This document shows, in pieces, positions 7,801 to 17,576 of a stretch of DNA of 26,379 nt. Both the position numbers and the translations under genes were made by a program. Source of the stretch: Amoebophrya sp. AT5.2 (taxonomy: Eukaryota; Sar; Dinophyceae; Syndiniales; Amoebophryaceae); assembly GCA_005223375.1 (NCBI GenBank), contig RXOD01004194.1, positions 1-26,379 on the forward strand. Direction: 5' to 3'. The notes beneath the pieces are model-generated. The model worked only from the letters and a program-made list of their open reading frames with translations. It was not told where the DNA came from and made no database searches. Each line of letters opens with the position of its first letter. Positions within the stretch are counted from its first letter, which is position 1.

Positions 7801-10217
7801 TCAGCTATCATCCATCATATCCTCACTTTGGAGCCGCCGCAACTCCCGGTACAGATCTTCCATGGCCTGCCGTCGGTGTATCTTGTTCGATAACTTCCCT
7901 GTGATGTAGTTATTTTTTCGTGATCACACATTGTCGTGCTCGTGGGTGGGGCCGACCGACTCAGCCACCGAAAAAAAGAAAGCTGCTCAAGCTGGTGAAA
8001 ACACGAACAGGAACAGCCGCATAAAAATGACCTACCATTTCCCCCCAGCTGCACTCCTCTGCCTCCTTTCGCGCCAACCATACTGCCCCTCTTTCCTACC
8101 GCTCCTCGATTCGCAGGACTCGTTTCCGATCGCCTGTCTGAGCCTCCCGATCCTGCTCGTGACCGCAAATTTCCAGGCGCAGTGCCCCCCAGTCCGCCAC
8201 CTCTCCCAGCGAGCTTTCCCACGCCCGGCACCGTCACTGGCAGGTCGAAATTTAAAATGTCCTGCCGCGAAACGTTCCCCATTCCGCTGCCGCCCGACGC
8301 GCCCCCGGGGGAGGAACCGGAGGGCATTGACGTTCCTGTTGCTAGGTTCATCGGATTGTTCAGCCCTGCAAAGAACATCCCCCCGGCGGCAGTACTCGAA
8401 GCCCCCTTCTCAAAGCTGTTCGGCGGTATCTGCTCGAGTTTCGGCATCTGCGTGCTGGGCACCAGGGTGTTGCCGTTTGCATCCGTCGACGTGGCGTTCA
8501 GGCTGCTCGACGTGGCTGCTCCTCCCCAGTCGAGCGGCCTGAACGCCATGTCTACCTCCGACGGACTTATGCCGGGCGAATTCAGGGTCAGGCCGACGGT
8601 GCCAAAAGTGGGGCTCGCGCGATTCTGCCCGAGGTTCTGCGGGGAGAAAGCCCTTCGCTTGGGAGACACGGAGGTGGCGCGACTGGTGACGCCGCGGGTC
8701 GCCGGCTTTTTGTCGACCTGGTACCCAATCACCTCGAGCTGACCTGGAGTGGTGCGTGGAAAAACGATCATATTTTATTGGAGGAATCTGAATGCTGGAC
8801 GACATACAAAGAAGCTCGAAGTACTTTCCATCGAGGCCATTTTCTGCTGCAGCGTCCTTTGGTTCGTAACCACCTTCTTGAGCACGTCGCTCATCTTCGC
8901 CATCTGCTCCGAGAAGTGGCTGTTCAGCCGCTTCTCTACCTGCAATTGCATCGTTATCGTACTACTTATGTAATATGAGCTTACGCTCTGCTGCGAGCTG
9001 TAGAAGCGATTTGGAATCAAGAACTCGTCGTCCACATCATCACACATCACCAATGAATACAATCTCCATGACGTGGGACGCTGCTTCGTCGCGATGGTGT
9101 GATATTCGGTCGTGGACGTCCGTGAATTGTTTCGTGATGTGTTCGCGAAACTGCTCGAAAAAGTCCGTCATCTTCCGGTCGTTAGCCTCGATGCTCCCCA
9201 CCGCGTCGTCCGCGAGTCGGTTGCAAAGCTGTTTTTCGAGAAAAGCTCCACTAAAACTCCTTAGACCGCTAGAAGAGCGATTGCCTTTCAATGGCAATGC
9301 ACATCAAGCCAATGCCAAACGAAATCCACGAAAATCCGAACCTTCTCGCTCGCCTTGATCATGTCAAACTGTTCCGCGACTTGCTTCTCCAGTGCTTTGC
9401 TGTCTTTTTCCACCTCTTCCACCTTATTCAGTGCTTTCTCCATGTCTTCGCGAACTATGCCCACGTTCTCCTCGCAGTTTTTCTGCACCTTCACCATGCA
9501 CTCATTCGTGTCCGTGGCGATGGTGTCTATGCGTTTGAGCGTCTGAGCGATCTTGTCGTTGGTTCTGTTTTCGATGTCCTCGTTCATCTCGTTGACGCGA
9601 ACCTTGATATTCTCCGCGACACGATTTACCTGTTCATGGGCGGAGGCTCCTGTTCAAACAAATTCATTGACAACGTGTCTGTTACTGTTTCTGTGTCGTC
9701 GGCTACTTCATAGGCTTGCAGATGAAACTGGCAAAGCCTATAACCGCGTCATGAGAAGTAAGTACCTCCTCGTTGTACTGCTGCATCAGTTTTATCAAGC
9801 GTCCGCAGTTGAGCACTTTTTCCTCCATGGCGTTTACTTGGCTCTGTACCGACTCTATCCGCTCAGAGAAGGCTTGCACCTGCCGAGGAGTGTCGAGCAT
9901 GAAAGAGTGGAAGGATGAACATGAAACATCAAGCGCAAGAACCAATGAAAAAACAGAACAGCGAGTAAGCTCATCTGTCACCACCACAGCTCGTGCTGAA
10001 CCACGGCTCCTACACCTCCAGTGAAATTATAGTACTATACCGTCAAACAGCTCGAGGAGACCCGCTCGAGCTGTACTTCCAGGAAGTTGAGGTAGGCGGC
10101 GCGGTCGGTGAGTAGCCGATTTTTGTCTACCTTGTCCACAAGCGCCGAGACGCCGCCCGCGCGCGGCGTGCTCCCGCCTCGAGGCGTGCTGTAGGTGCCG
10201 CGCCGAGTCGACATCAT
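7801..10217 (-). CDS. Seven-exon coiled-coil protein, function unknown
   Basis: Exons (minus): 10217-10041, 9879-9766, 9629-9342, 9246-9061, 8939-8825, 8743-8036 and 7898-7801. Lengths total 1686 nt, exactly 562 codons (561 residues plus TGA), which supports the model. The start is ATG 10217 (MMSTRRGTYSTPRGGSTPRA). The frame is open upstream to ATG 10343 with a hydrophobic stretch, but the internal start looks more natural. Residues ~35-300 form a long coiled coil (for example RVAENIKVRVNEMNEDIENR). Residues ~300-530 are disordered and Gly/Ser/Pro-rich. The last exon encodes a charged helix ending LRRLQSEDMMDDS. It is reached by a donor at 8035 (G/GTAGGT) and acceptor CACAG at 7899; reading straight through instead gives an unconvincing Cys-rich tail. 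Five introns are GT-AG; the 9247-9341 intron is not at one end. A cytoskeletal scaffold is plausible from composition only. Confidence 0.75.
10048..10073. repeat. 9-bp perfect inverted repeat in first exon
   Basis: CAGCTCGAG (10048-10056) and CTCGAGCTG (10065-10073) are perfect reverse complements with an 8-nt loop. They end 8 bp upstream, in coding direction, of the first donor site of the seven-exon coiled-coil gene. A hairpin there could affect splicing, or it may be chance. Confidence 0.7.
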
Positions 10218-11147
10218 GCTCCACTTCCTCGAGTAGCTTCCAAGACCAATTTTCTCCGCAACCGGGTGCCGTCTTCCTGGCCCTTGCAGTTGCAGCACCA
10301 GCAGCAAAAAAACGAGAGAAGGGCCGACGCGAGGGCACAACAAGTGCTTATTTTGCCGCTCGAGACCGCAGAATTAATTGCTCCTCATGCGAGTCGCTAA
10401 ACCACGTTGGTTCGTTCAAAAGGAGCAGGAATCTAAATCTTCACCAGAGTGACTAAATTATCTAGCCGTCTTGATGAGGGAGCGCTACCAAAGACTGTCA
10501 TCACTAGTTCAGTTCTATCTAAGTTTCATCCTTTTTGGCTTTGCTGAATGAAAACTATTCGCGCACGACACTCTCGATTTGCGCGCCCCCCGGCTCACGC
10601 AAGTCCTTGGTAAATTAATTGCCACGCACTCCGTCTCTTTTTCTTTTTGAAGACGAAACGCTCTTCACCTTTGAAGCCTCCCTCAACCACTCACCACGCC
10701 CCCCTGTCCAAGTGTGCCTGTCGCCCACACAAACCCGACCCGAAACACACCCTGTCCGAAATTCGTGTCTGCTGAAGCAGTCGCGAAGCGGAAGCTGTGT
10801 CGTCGACAACGTGTTTCTGAGCTCCGGCAACGAATAAAGGAATCGCGGTTCCGGCGTCATGTGGCACTGCATACGCATTGCCGATTCGCGCTCGCAGCGC
10901 TTTTCGCGCGCCATAGTACCATGACCATGGCATAAGTCGTTCTGGTCGTCGTTAGATTTCGAATTCGTGAGTGATGAGTTTTCTAGCTTAATCGTCATTT
11001 TGTCTTATGCGTGCTCTTTCATTGTTGGAAAAGAGTCCGCGACTCTGACGCGAAAACCAGAGAATCAGAAAATCTTCATCGGCAGTGGCAGAAGCGCTTT
11101 TATCTTGTGAAATCAAATGCATATCTGCCACCACATGCATCGATGAA
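10218..11147. other. Intergenic spacer, 930 bp
   Basis: Lies between SPT16's stop and the start of the seven-exon coiled-coil gene. It contains one minus-strand open frame of 127 codons (10998-10615) with Ser/Arg-rich, featureless sequence and a plus-strand frame of similar size overlapping it. Neither has motifs or good splice context. A short 5' exon of the coiled-coil gene could lie here. Confidence 0.45.
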
Positions 11148-14100
11148 TCACTTGAACGCTCTGCCCTGGTGAGCTTTCCTCTGGACCGCCGGCGCGGCGC
11201 GACTGGATGACGCCGCGTTGGCGTTCTGCTTCGGGGCCCGCACTAGGATCGGGTTTGCGACCACGAGTTTGGCTTTCGCCTTCGGCCGCGCACCTTTGCC
11301 CGCGCCCTTCTGGCCAATTAAGCCGACCTTCGTCTGGCCCCGATTGCCTCCGCCGCTGGCCTTTGCTTTACCTCGCCCGGCCTGCGGACTGCCGTCGTCA
11401 CTGTCGGCAACGTCGTCAAGATCGATCACGTCGGAGGAGTCCCCATCCGATGACGGTGGCTGGAAGCTGGTGATGTATTCACGAGTTTTGCGTGTCAGTA
11501 CAGGTGATTTTCCGAGGAAAGAAAGCTGTGCTCGCAAGAACAAGAATCGAGGAATAAATCGATGGCTTCTACTAGTACCCGATCCCGACGATGATTAGCA
11601 GCCTGCATAACAATAAACCCTTCGAGCAATGAATAAGTTTTAAACTAATCAATGGGTACTCGTCGTCGTCGCTGGCTTCCTCCTCCTCTTCGCTTTCCGG
11701 GTTGAATTCGTCGTCCTCGGAGCTGTCGCTGTCCGGCTTGAATTCGGATTGGGACTCGGTGCCATCGCTGTCCGACTCCTTCTGGGCGCCGGTTAGAGCG
11801 TTCACCTCGTCCGACTCCTGCTGGCCGAACCAGTCGTCCCAGCAGCCGCCCTCCTGGAAGTCGCCCGCACGGATGTCACTGATCACCTGCTTCATCAACT
11901 CCGGCCACCGCATCTGCTGGTCGTACGTGTACCTGTTCGTTCGATGTCCGATGCATGGGTGTGCTTGTGGTTGTGCTTGTGCAGCTCGTGGCGCAGAATA
12001 TAAAATTTCATTAAACTCACTCTAGTGGTTCTCCTCTAGCCCTTGGCCTAGCGCTAGCCGACAAAAATAGAGTAGGGCATATGGCCATTCGCATTCAATT
12101 CGAACAACTTTATGAATGTCTACTGTCCACAGAAACAAATTACCAGACGATTCCCTGGTGGCTGAGGATGCTTTTTATCCTTTCGCCGTACTCCCTGTTG
12201 GGAATGGCGCTGATCTTCACGACGGGGGCGCGGTAGTCCTTGGGGATGAAAATGAGGTCGAACTCTTTCAATTCCATGGTGAACCGTTCGAAAACGGCGA
12301 GCTCGATGTCCTTGTACGGTAGGCAAAAGGCCGGCCACTCCTGCAGTGCGACGATGCACGCAATCGTCGGCATCATCACCACGTTGGACCTGTGGTCAAT
12401 AAAAGTGCGATATTTTGTTTTTCAGATTGAGGCTCCAGAATAGGTTGAAGAGGTCGCCCCGCGGTGATGCTTGCTGTTGCTGTCATCGCATCATGACCGG
12501 ATCATACATTATCCTTCGGGCGATACATTCAAAACGGATCAGGTACAGTACCTGTGGTGCACCCCCCGGAATTTCAGATTCTGGTACGGGTACTCGAACT
12601 GCAGTCTGCTTTTTTGCTCCACCATCAGCTTGTGCACGTGTTCGATGAATTGGCGGAACACTTGGTTTATCTTGTTCACCATCGTGCGTTCCCGCTCTTC
12701 TTCTTGCCGTTCGTCCCCGAACGACAGCGGCTTTTTCCCGCTCAGATCCTCCGTCATGTTCAGCACCTCGCAAAAGAACTGTACGTTCTTTGTCCTCTTT
12801 TTGTTCACCACGATCTCGTGCTTCAGGTTAAAATGCAGCACCGTGTTCACGGAATCCAGGCACGGTTCGAACACCGCGTGCGCAATGTTCGAGTACAAAA
12901 TGTCCAGAAACTCGTTCCGCGGCGCGATGAAGCGCAACCCGGTCAGGTGTCCCTCCAGCCGCCCGGAGGCCTTCCGGGAGGTCAAGATCGGTCGCACGTG
13001 GATGTCGCGGAGACACGGCGGCTGGCGCTGGTAGAGCAGCTTCAGGGGCTCCTGCTCGACGATGCCGGCCAGGGCCTCCTGCTCCTGCTCGCTCGCGCGC
13101 TGCTGCTTTTGCGCATCCTTGAACTTCGCCGCGACGTTCTCGAAGTTCCTTCCCTCCGCCGCCTTAAACGTGAGTTCCTTGATGAAAAGCCGTTTCCCCT
13201 TGTACGGCTGATTTTGCGCGGCTGCTGCTGCTGGTCGCTCGTCGTCGTCCTCGTCGTCGGCCCCCGCCCCGTTCCTCCTCGCCACGGCGCCGTTCCGCCA
13301 CTGCGGCGGTATTTCCGGAAAATCATCGAACGACGCACCGCCGCCCCCCGGCGTGTAGAACACTATCCGCAGGCAGTACTTGTCCGTCTCATCCTGCGAG
13401 ACGCTCATGGACTTGACCACCTTGATCGCGAACGCCACCAGAACCCCGTTGATCGGAAGCAGCACCGCGTTCTTGTGCGTGTCGATCAGTACCCGCGGCT
13501 CGCGCAGCTGCGACTTGTCGCCCGTGTTGAAGAAATCCGGGTACTCACCGGCGCTCTTGTACACCTGGAGGTCGAACCGCTTCTTTTTCGGTGCGTCGCC
13601 GCTGCTGCCGTCGTCCTTGTAGCCGTTGCGGAAGCGCTGCCTCAGCTCCTCGGTCTTCTTCTGCCGCAGTTCCCGCTGCCGTTCGAGGTTCTCCTGGTTG
13701 CTCTGCATGTGCTGGCTCAGCTGCTGCGCGCACGCCCGCTGCGTCCGCCCCTGCCGCATCGCGAGGTTCGTGGCCGCCAGCCCCTCCGGGAGCTGCCCGG
13801 GGTGGGGTTGTGGGCCCCGCGGCGACGCCTGCGGCGACGCCTGCGGCAGCCCCCCGACACCAGGTTTGCCCCCCTTCACGTTCGGTGGCATGTAGGGGTT
13901 TTTCGCGAGGTACGCATTCGCGCCGCCGTTCAGCGCCAGCTGCTGCTGCTGCGCGGGGGTCAAAACGACCTTCCCCGCCCGGTACGCCGCTATCAGCATC
14001 GGCGTCAGCTGCGTCTCGGAAACGACTCCCGCGCCGGGTCCCTTCAAATTCCCGGCCAGCATGCCGCCCTTGCCCGCGTGCACCGCTGCGGCCGAAGAGG

Positions 14101-16528
14101 AAGCAGCGCTGCTCCCCGCCGCCCCGTTCAATATTCCATTCGCGCCATGAGCGGCTTCCTCCTCCGCGCCCTCGAGCTCGAACAGGATGTCGTTCAGCGA
14201 CTTCTTGCACGCCTGCGTGAGCTCCACGGGCAGGTTCTCCCCCGCCACTTTTTGGTTCGGCAGAATTGCCAACGTGTCCGTGAACCACAGCGCCCACGGC
14301 GCGTTTTCCCCCACCTGCAGCCCGCAACTCAAACACAGCACCATGTTCTGCAGCACCCGCCTTTCGCTCTTCGGCGAGATCTGCAGCAGCGCGTCCCGGA
14401 ACTCCAGCCCCAGCGAGAAGCCCACGTTCGGCACGAACCTTGACTGCAGCTCCGCCGGCAGCGCTTGTTTTCCCGCCTCGTACACCTCGGAGAACAGCAC
14501 GTTGGGCGTCCGCATCTTGTCCATCATCGCCGCGTGCGATTTTAGCAGGCACACGTAGGCCTGCTTCTGCTCCGGACTCGGGTCGATCAGCAGCGTGCGC
14601 GTGATGCTCGCGCAGTACTCGGTGTACTTGAGTCCGAGACTCAGGATGATCGGGCCCTTGCTCGCGAGCTTCTTCTTTAGAGGTGTGAAAAACGGTATTT
14701 CTCAGGCGGCATTTCTGGCCGATATGGCTACTTTGGCTTCTGATGTCGCGATCATGAAATACGAGACAACGCAGCACGTTCTTGGCGCATGATGCTGCCT
14801 GTCGTTTTGCAGTGCTTGCCTCAGTTCCTCCCTAGCAGCTGTAGTCGGGTAAATGAGACCAACTACGGGACGAAATACGAGACCAAACACAAGACAACAC
14901 AGGCCGCCCCGTCGGCACCACATCATACGAGACCAAATACCTGAGGCCCTACAAGGGTCCCACTCCCATCGAGGAATGTCCAGGAAAATAGGTTTTTCCT
15001 CCCCGTAACTTCTTCAGCCCCGGCTCCTGCGTGGGGCGGATGTCGAACTCCTTGCCGGACTGGCAGCTGGCGTAGATGTACTCGAGCTTGTCCACCGTGA
15101 ACTTGTGGCGCGCCTCCCACTGCGTCAGCTTGGTGCGGTGCTCGAACTCGTCCTCCGCCGCCTCGCGGATGTGCAGGTTCTTCAGGTCGAGCGCACGATC
15201 GATGGCGTGGGTCACCTTGTCGATCATGATTCTCTGAAGAAAAGCGCAGCCGACCACGGACGCAGTCTTGATGTGCTGGAGCTCCTCGTAAGCCTTCACC
15301 GAGAGGAGCTGGGAGACGGCGGGACGCAGATCCTCAAAACCGTCGCTGAACAAAGCGTTCAGACGAGCCTCAACAGTGCCCGCAAACTCACCAATGTGCG
15401 TCTCCTTCTTCATGCCGCAGCAACTGGAGACCTGTTTTTCATGTCGAGATCGGCATTAGAGTCCAATTAGAGATCATCGGAACTCCCACTACAACCAGCT
15501 TTGACTCGCTGACTTTGATTTTCGCAGCGCCACCGTCCCAAACGCAAACGCACGTCAGCACGAGCATATTAAAGAGCGCAGCCATAGCTACAGAACCTTT
15601 ACCTTTTCCACAAGTGCTTTATAATACCTTCGCCTCTTCGAAGAATGCGTTGAATCTGTTGGTGAATTCCGTCTGGTCCTCCCCAGTCCAGGCGAGCGGC
15701 ACGACCTCCAGTTTTCTCCCCCCGAAGTACCCCCGGCCCTCCCCCATGGCGGCGTCTGCATCCAGCTCGCCCTGCATCTCGGGCACGATGGCGCTGAGCG
15801 CCTTCTGCTTGAGCGCTGTAAACAGGATCCGCCCGTTCGAGCACAGCACCAGGCACACCTCGAAGATCGGGAAGCCAAACAGCCAGGTGAACAACGCCTG
15901 CGTCTTGTGCTCCATGTTAGAGAGCGATGTTGAAAAACCCATTTTATTGGGCGGCAATTGTTCTGGCAGCGATGGCTATGATTTGGCTGCTGTTGAGCTT
16001 GAGGCTTCGACCACGAGACGATGAAATACAAGAAAAAGTACGAGAGTCAGACACAGCACGATCCGCGGACGGATTCGCGCCGCCTCCTGGCTGTCGCTTT
16101 TTTCTGATGGCAACCTATGCTCCCTCCCTCGCAGCAGAATGGGCTTCGAATGGGAGGAAATACGAGACCAAATACAAGACAAAACACGGAACCAAATACA
16201 GCACAGGCCACCCACTGCCCACATCATACGAGACCAGCTACAAGAGGAAATACAAGTCCCCCACCCACCACACCCATCTCCAGGAAAACGAAAATAGGTT
16301 TTTCCTCTTCTTAACCATGGCCTCGTCGTCGTTGGTCCCGGAGAGGATGATATATGCGGTGACCTCGTCCTCGTCATCATTTTTGCCTGTCGCGCTCTCC
16401 TCGTTCAGGGGTGGATCCCTTTTCCGCGGAGGAGGGAGGAGGCAAGCCAGACGCTGCCTGAAGGTCGCAGGCACGTACTTGTTACCGGAAGCAGCGGCAG
16501 CACGCCCGGTGGAAGTCGCACCGGACAT
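11148..16528 (-). CDS. SPT16: FACT complex subunit SPT16 (histone chaperone)
   Basis: Large subunit of FACT, the nuclear chaperone that opens and rebuilds nucleosomes during transcription and replication with SSRP1/Pob3. Exons (minus): 16528-16307, 15903-15628, 15407-15009, 14671-12552, 12389-12144, 11932-11656 and 11474-11148; they total 3867 nt = 1289 codons with all phases closing. Residues 1-166 match the Spt16 N-terminal domain (TQALFTWLFGFPIFEV). Residues ~167-440 match the aminopeptidase-like M24 fold (ILSLGLKYTEYC, RFVPNVGFSLGLEFRDALLQ), which is catalytically inactive in this family. A low-complexity insert follows, then the middle domain (AVLLPINGVLVAFAIKVVKS) and the PH-like region (LQFEYPYQNLKFRGVHHR, PAFCLPYKDIELAVFE, EFDLIFIPKDYRAPVV). 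The tail is acidic (SESEEEEEASDDDE-like run) and then basic. At 1288 residues it is longer than usual (~1000-1050) because of the insert. Introns 1 and 3 are introner copies; introns 1, 3 and 6 lack GT-AG. Confidence 0.95.
11475..11655 (-). other. SPT16 intron 6, non-canonical
   Basis: A 181-nt intron between GAG TAC in the acidic tract and ATC ACC of the last exon. The direct repeat TAC sits at both junctions (11656-11658 and 11475-11477). No GT start with AG end fits the frame; removal gives DDDEYITSFQ, in frame with the basic tail. Confidence 0.65.
12390..12551 (-). other. SPT16 intron 4, GT-AG within a 9-bp direct repeat
   Basis: A 162-nt intron. The plus-strand 9-mer ACCTGTGGT occurs at both ends (12388-12396 and 12550-12558). 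Splicing within it is canonical (CCACAG/GTACTG and CCACAG/GTCC) and restores HHRSNVVMMP, typical of Spt16. The repeat looks like a target-site duplication. Confidence 0.85.
13560..14170 (-). other. Low-complexity insertion in SPT16
   Basis: Between the M24-like domain and the middle domain, exon 4 encodes roughly 200 residues rich in Ala, Gly, Gln and Pro, with the repeat PQASPQASP, then a charged linker (ERQRELRQKKTEELRQRFRN). Spt16 normally has a shorter charged linker here. Boundaries are approximate. The high GC content also creates a long antisense frame on the plus strand. Confidence 0.7.
14672..15008 (-). mobile_element. Introner-like element, copy 2 (SPT16 intron 3)
   Basis: A 337-nt intron flanked by the direct repeat AAGAAG on the coding strand (15009-15014 in exon 3; 14672-14677 at the intron end). 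Removal gives PGLKKKLASKGP in the M24-like domain. It is homologous along most of its length, in the same orientation, to SPT16 intron 1. Shared blocks include the 14-mer AAAATAGGTTTTTC (14985-14998) and the ACATCATACGAGACCA block (14920-14936). Near its other end GAAAAACGGTATTT (14687-14700) is an imperfect inverted copy of that 14-mer, so terminal inverted repeats bound the element. No GT-AG choice keeps the frame. No transposase gene is present, so it resembles a non-autonomous MITE-like introner. Confidence 0.8.
15408..15627 (-). other. SPT16 intron 2, GT-AG
   Basis: A 220-nt intron starting GTATTATAAAG and ending GCATGAAG, with GAAG repeated on the exon side. Removal gives FFEEAKKETHIGEF in frame. 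Its sequence is not related to introns 1 and 3. Confidence 0.75.
15904..16306 (-). mobile_element. Introner-like element, copy 1 (SPT16 intron 1)
   Basis: A 403-nt intron with the direct repeat AAGA at the junctions. Removal joins DDEAMVKK to TQALFTWLFG, matching the Spt16 N-terminal domain. Near-terminal inverted repeats are GAAAAACCCATTTT at 15932-15945 and AAAATAGGTTTTTC at 16291-16304 (13 of 14 pair). Inside is a degenerate ~12-bp repeat around AAATACGAGACC (16157-16200 and 16228-16255). The same blocks occur in SPT16 intron 3, in order and in the same orientation. No shift within the flanking repeat gives GT-AG. Confidence 0.82.
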
Positions 16529-17576
16529 TTCGAATGTTTGTTCACCGAGGTCGCAGCCGCAGATGCTCCAAAATCAAAAAGATGAGAGTGAAAGAACAGC
16601 AACTGACATCATAATCACAGCCATACCACAGTCACAATGCCGCATTTCGGGTACCCTCGTTTCGCAGAGATACCGTCCGACGCCAAACGTACTTAAATCA
16701 GTTTCAGTATCAGGAACAGGGATCGGACGAAGTGAATCCATACTAGTGGCACTGGCTCATCTCTTAAGTCAAGCCCCATCAACAACGAATCTGTCGAATG
16801 TCGCTGCGTTTGAAATCGATCCAAAGTCAATGAGCAAGTTGATAAAGGAAGAGCTCAATAGGCGCGCACGGAAAGCCAAACTACTTATGTTATACGAATG
16901 TGACGCAAAGCACTAGCACAGCGAATACAACCACGACCACGTGGGGCTTGAAGTGAGCAACTGACCTATGAGACCCAAAAATTCAACATTCGAATTGTTT
17001 CATCGCGCAATTGCTCTTTTCGGTTTGGCATTGGATCGTTATGATTTTGGTTTTACAGAGACAGGCATGGAAGGAAGGACATCACGAAATGGAGCTCCAT
17101 TAATCCACGGTACAGGAAAACAGCCAGAGCAATAAGTAATCTGGGAGTGGGAACTCATCTAAAACGCGATATAGGATTCCTGCAAAGAATCGCAGTGCGC
17201 ATTCTGCATCAACAGAGGCCGTGTCATCAACAGGTGTTGGTGTCTGCGGCAGTTGCTGCGCAAAATATTTCTTCTTTTATTGCTTAAGCACGCGCCGCGA
17301 CGTTGCTGCGCGGTCCGTCTACGGGAAATCCAGCTGCAAAAATGTTTCGCTCGAACGTACGAGCTGCTCTTGGAGCAGGAGTTTCTCTTGCAGGTAGTAA
17401 AATTCTGGCCCACGACGACGAGCAACCCCTCTTCTTTCGTACAGCGAGGTAGGTCTGGAGGGGACACGGACACCCGCTCAGGGCGATGGACAAACCCGTT
17501 CTTCGAACAGCCCCATCGTATTGATGTTCCACGTTGCATGCATCTGGAACCTAGAGTCCCTGCAGCCGTCCTCCCA
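16529..17576. other. Intergenic spacer, 1048 bp
   Basis: Lies between the start of SPT16 and the end of fusion gene A. A 329-codon plus-strand frame (15927-16916) enters from SPT16 intron 1 and exon 1 and ends here, but it is antisense to SPT16 coding sequence and I do not accept it. A minus-strand frame at 17159-17602 overlaps the end of gene A in another frame. I see no RNA gene or repeat. Confidence 0.45.

Noticed and set aside
10615..10998. Minus-strand open frame of 127 codons in the spacer between SPT16 and the coiled-coil gene
   Set aside because: No motif, no helix pattern, no splice partner that improves it, and an overlapping plus-strand frame of similar quality.
12554..14443. Plus-strand open frame of 629 codons
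   Set aside because: It is exactly antisense to SPT16 exon 4, whose protein matches a conserved family. The frame is a by-product of GC-rich codon use; the translation is Arg/Leu/Val-rich low-quality sequence.
13545..14777. Minus-strand open frame of 410 codons in another frame of SPT16
   Set aside because: It overlaps SPT16 exon 4 and intron 3 in the wrong frame and is Arg/Ala/Gly low-complexity.
14672..16306. Assembly duplication as the cause of the two similar SPT16 introns
   Set aside because: The flanking exons are different and non-overlapping, and the intron copies differ by many substitutions and indels, so this is not a simple assembly repeat.
15927..16916. Plus-strand open frame of 329 codons with a hydrophobic N-terminus and Tyr-Glu-Thr-Lys repeats
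   Set aside because: It runs antisense through SPT16 intron 1 and exon 1 into intergenic DNA and has no conserved domain. The repeats belong to the introner. Kept only as a finding about the element.
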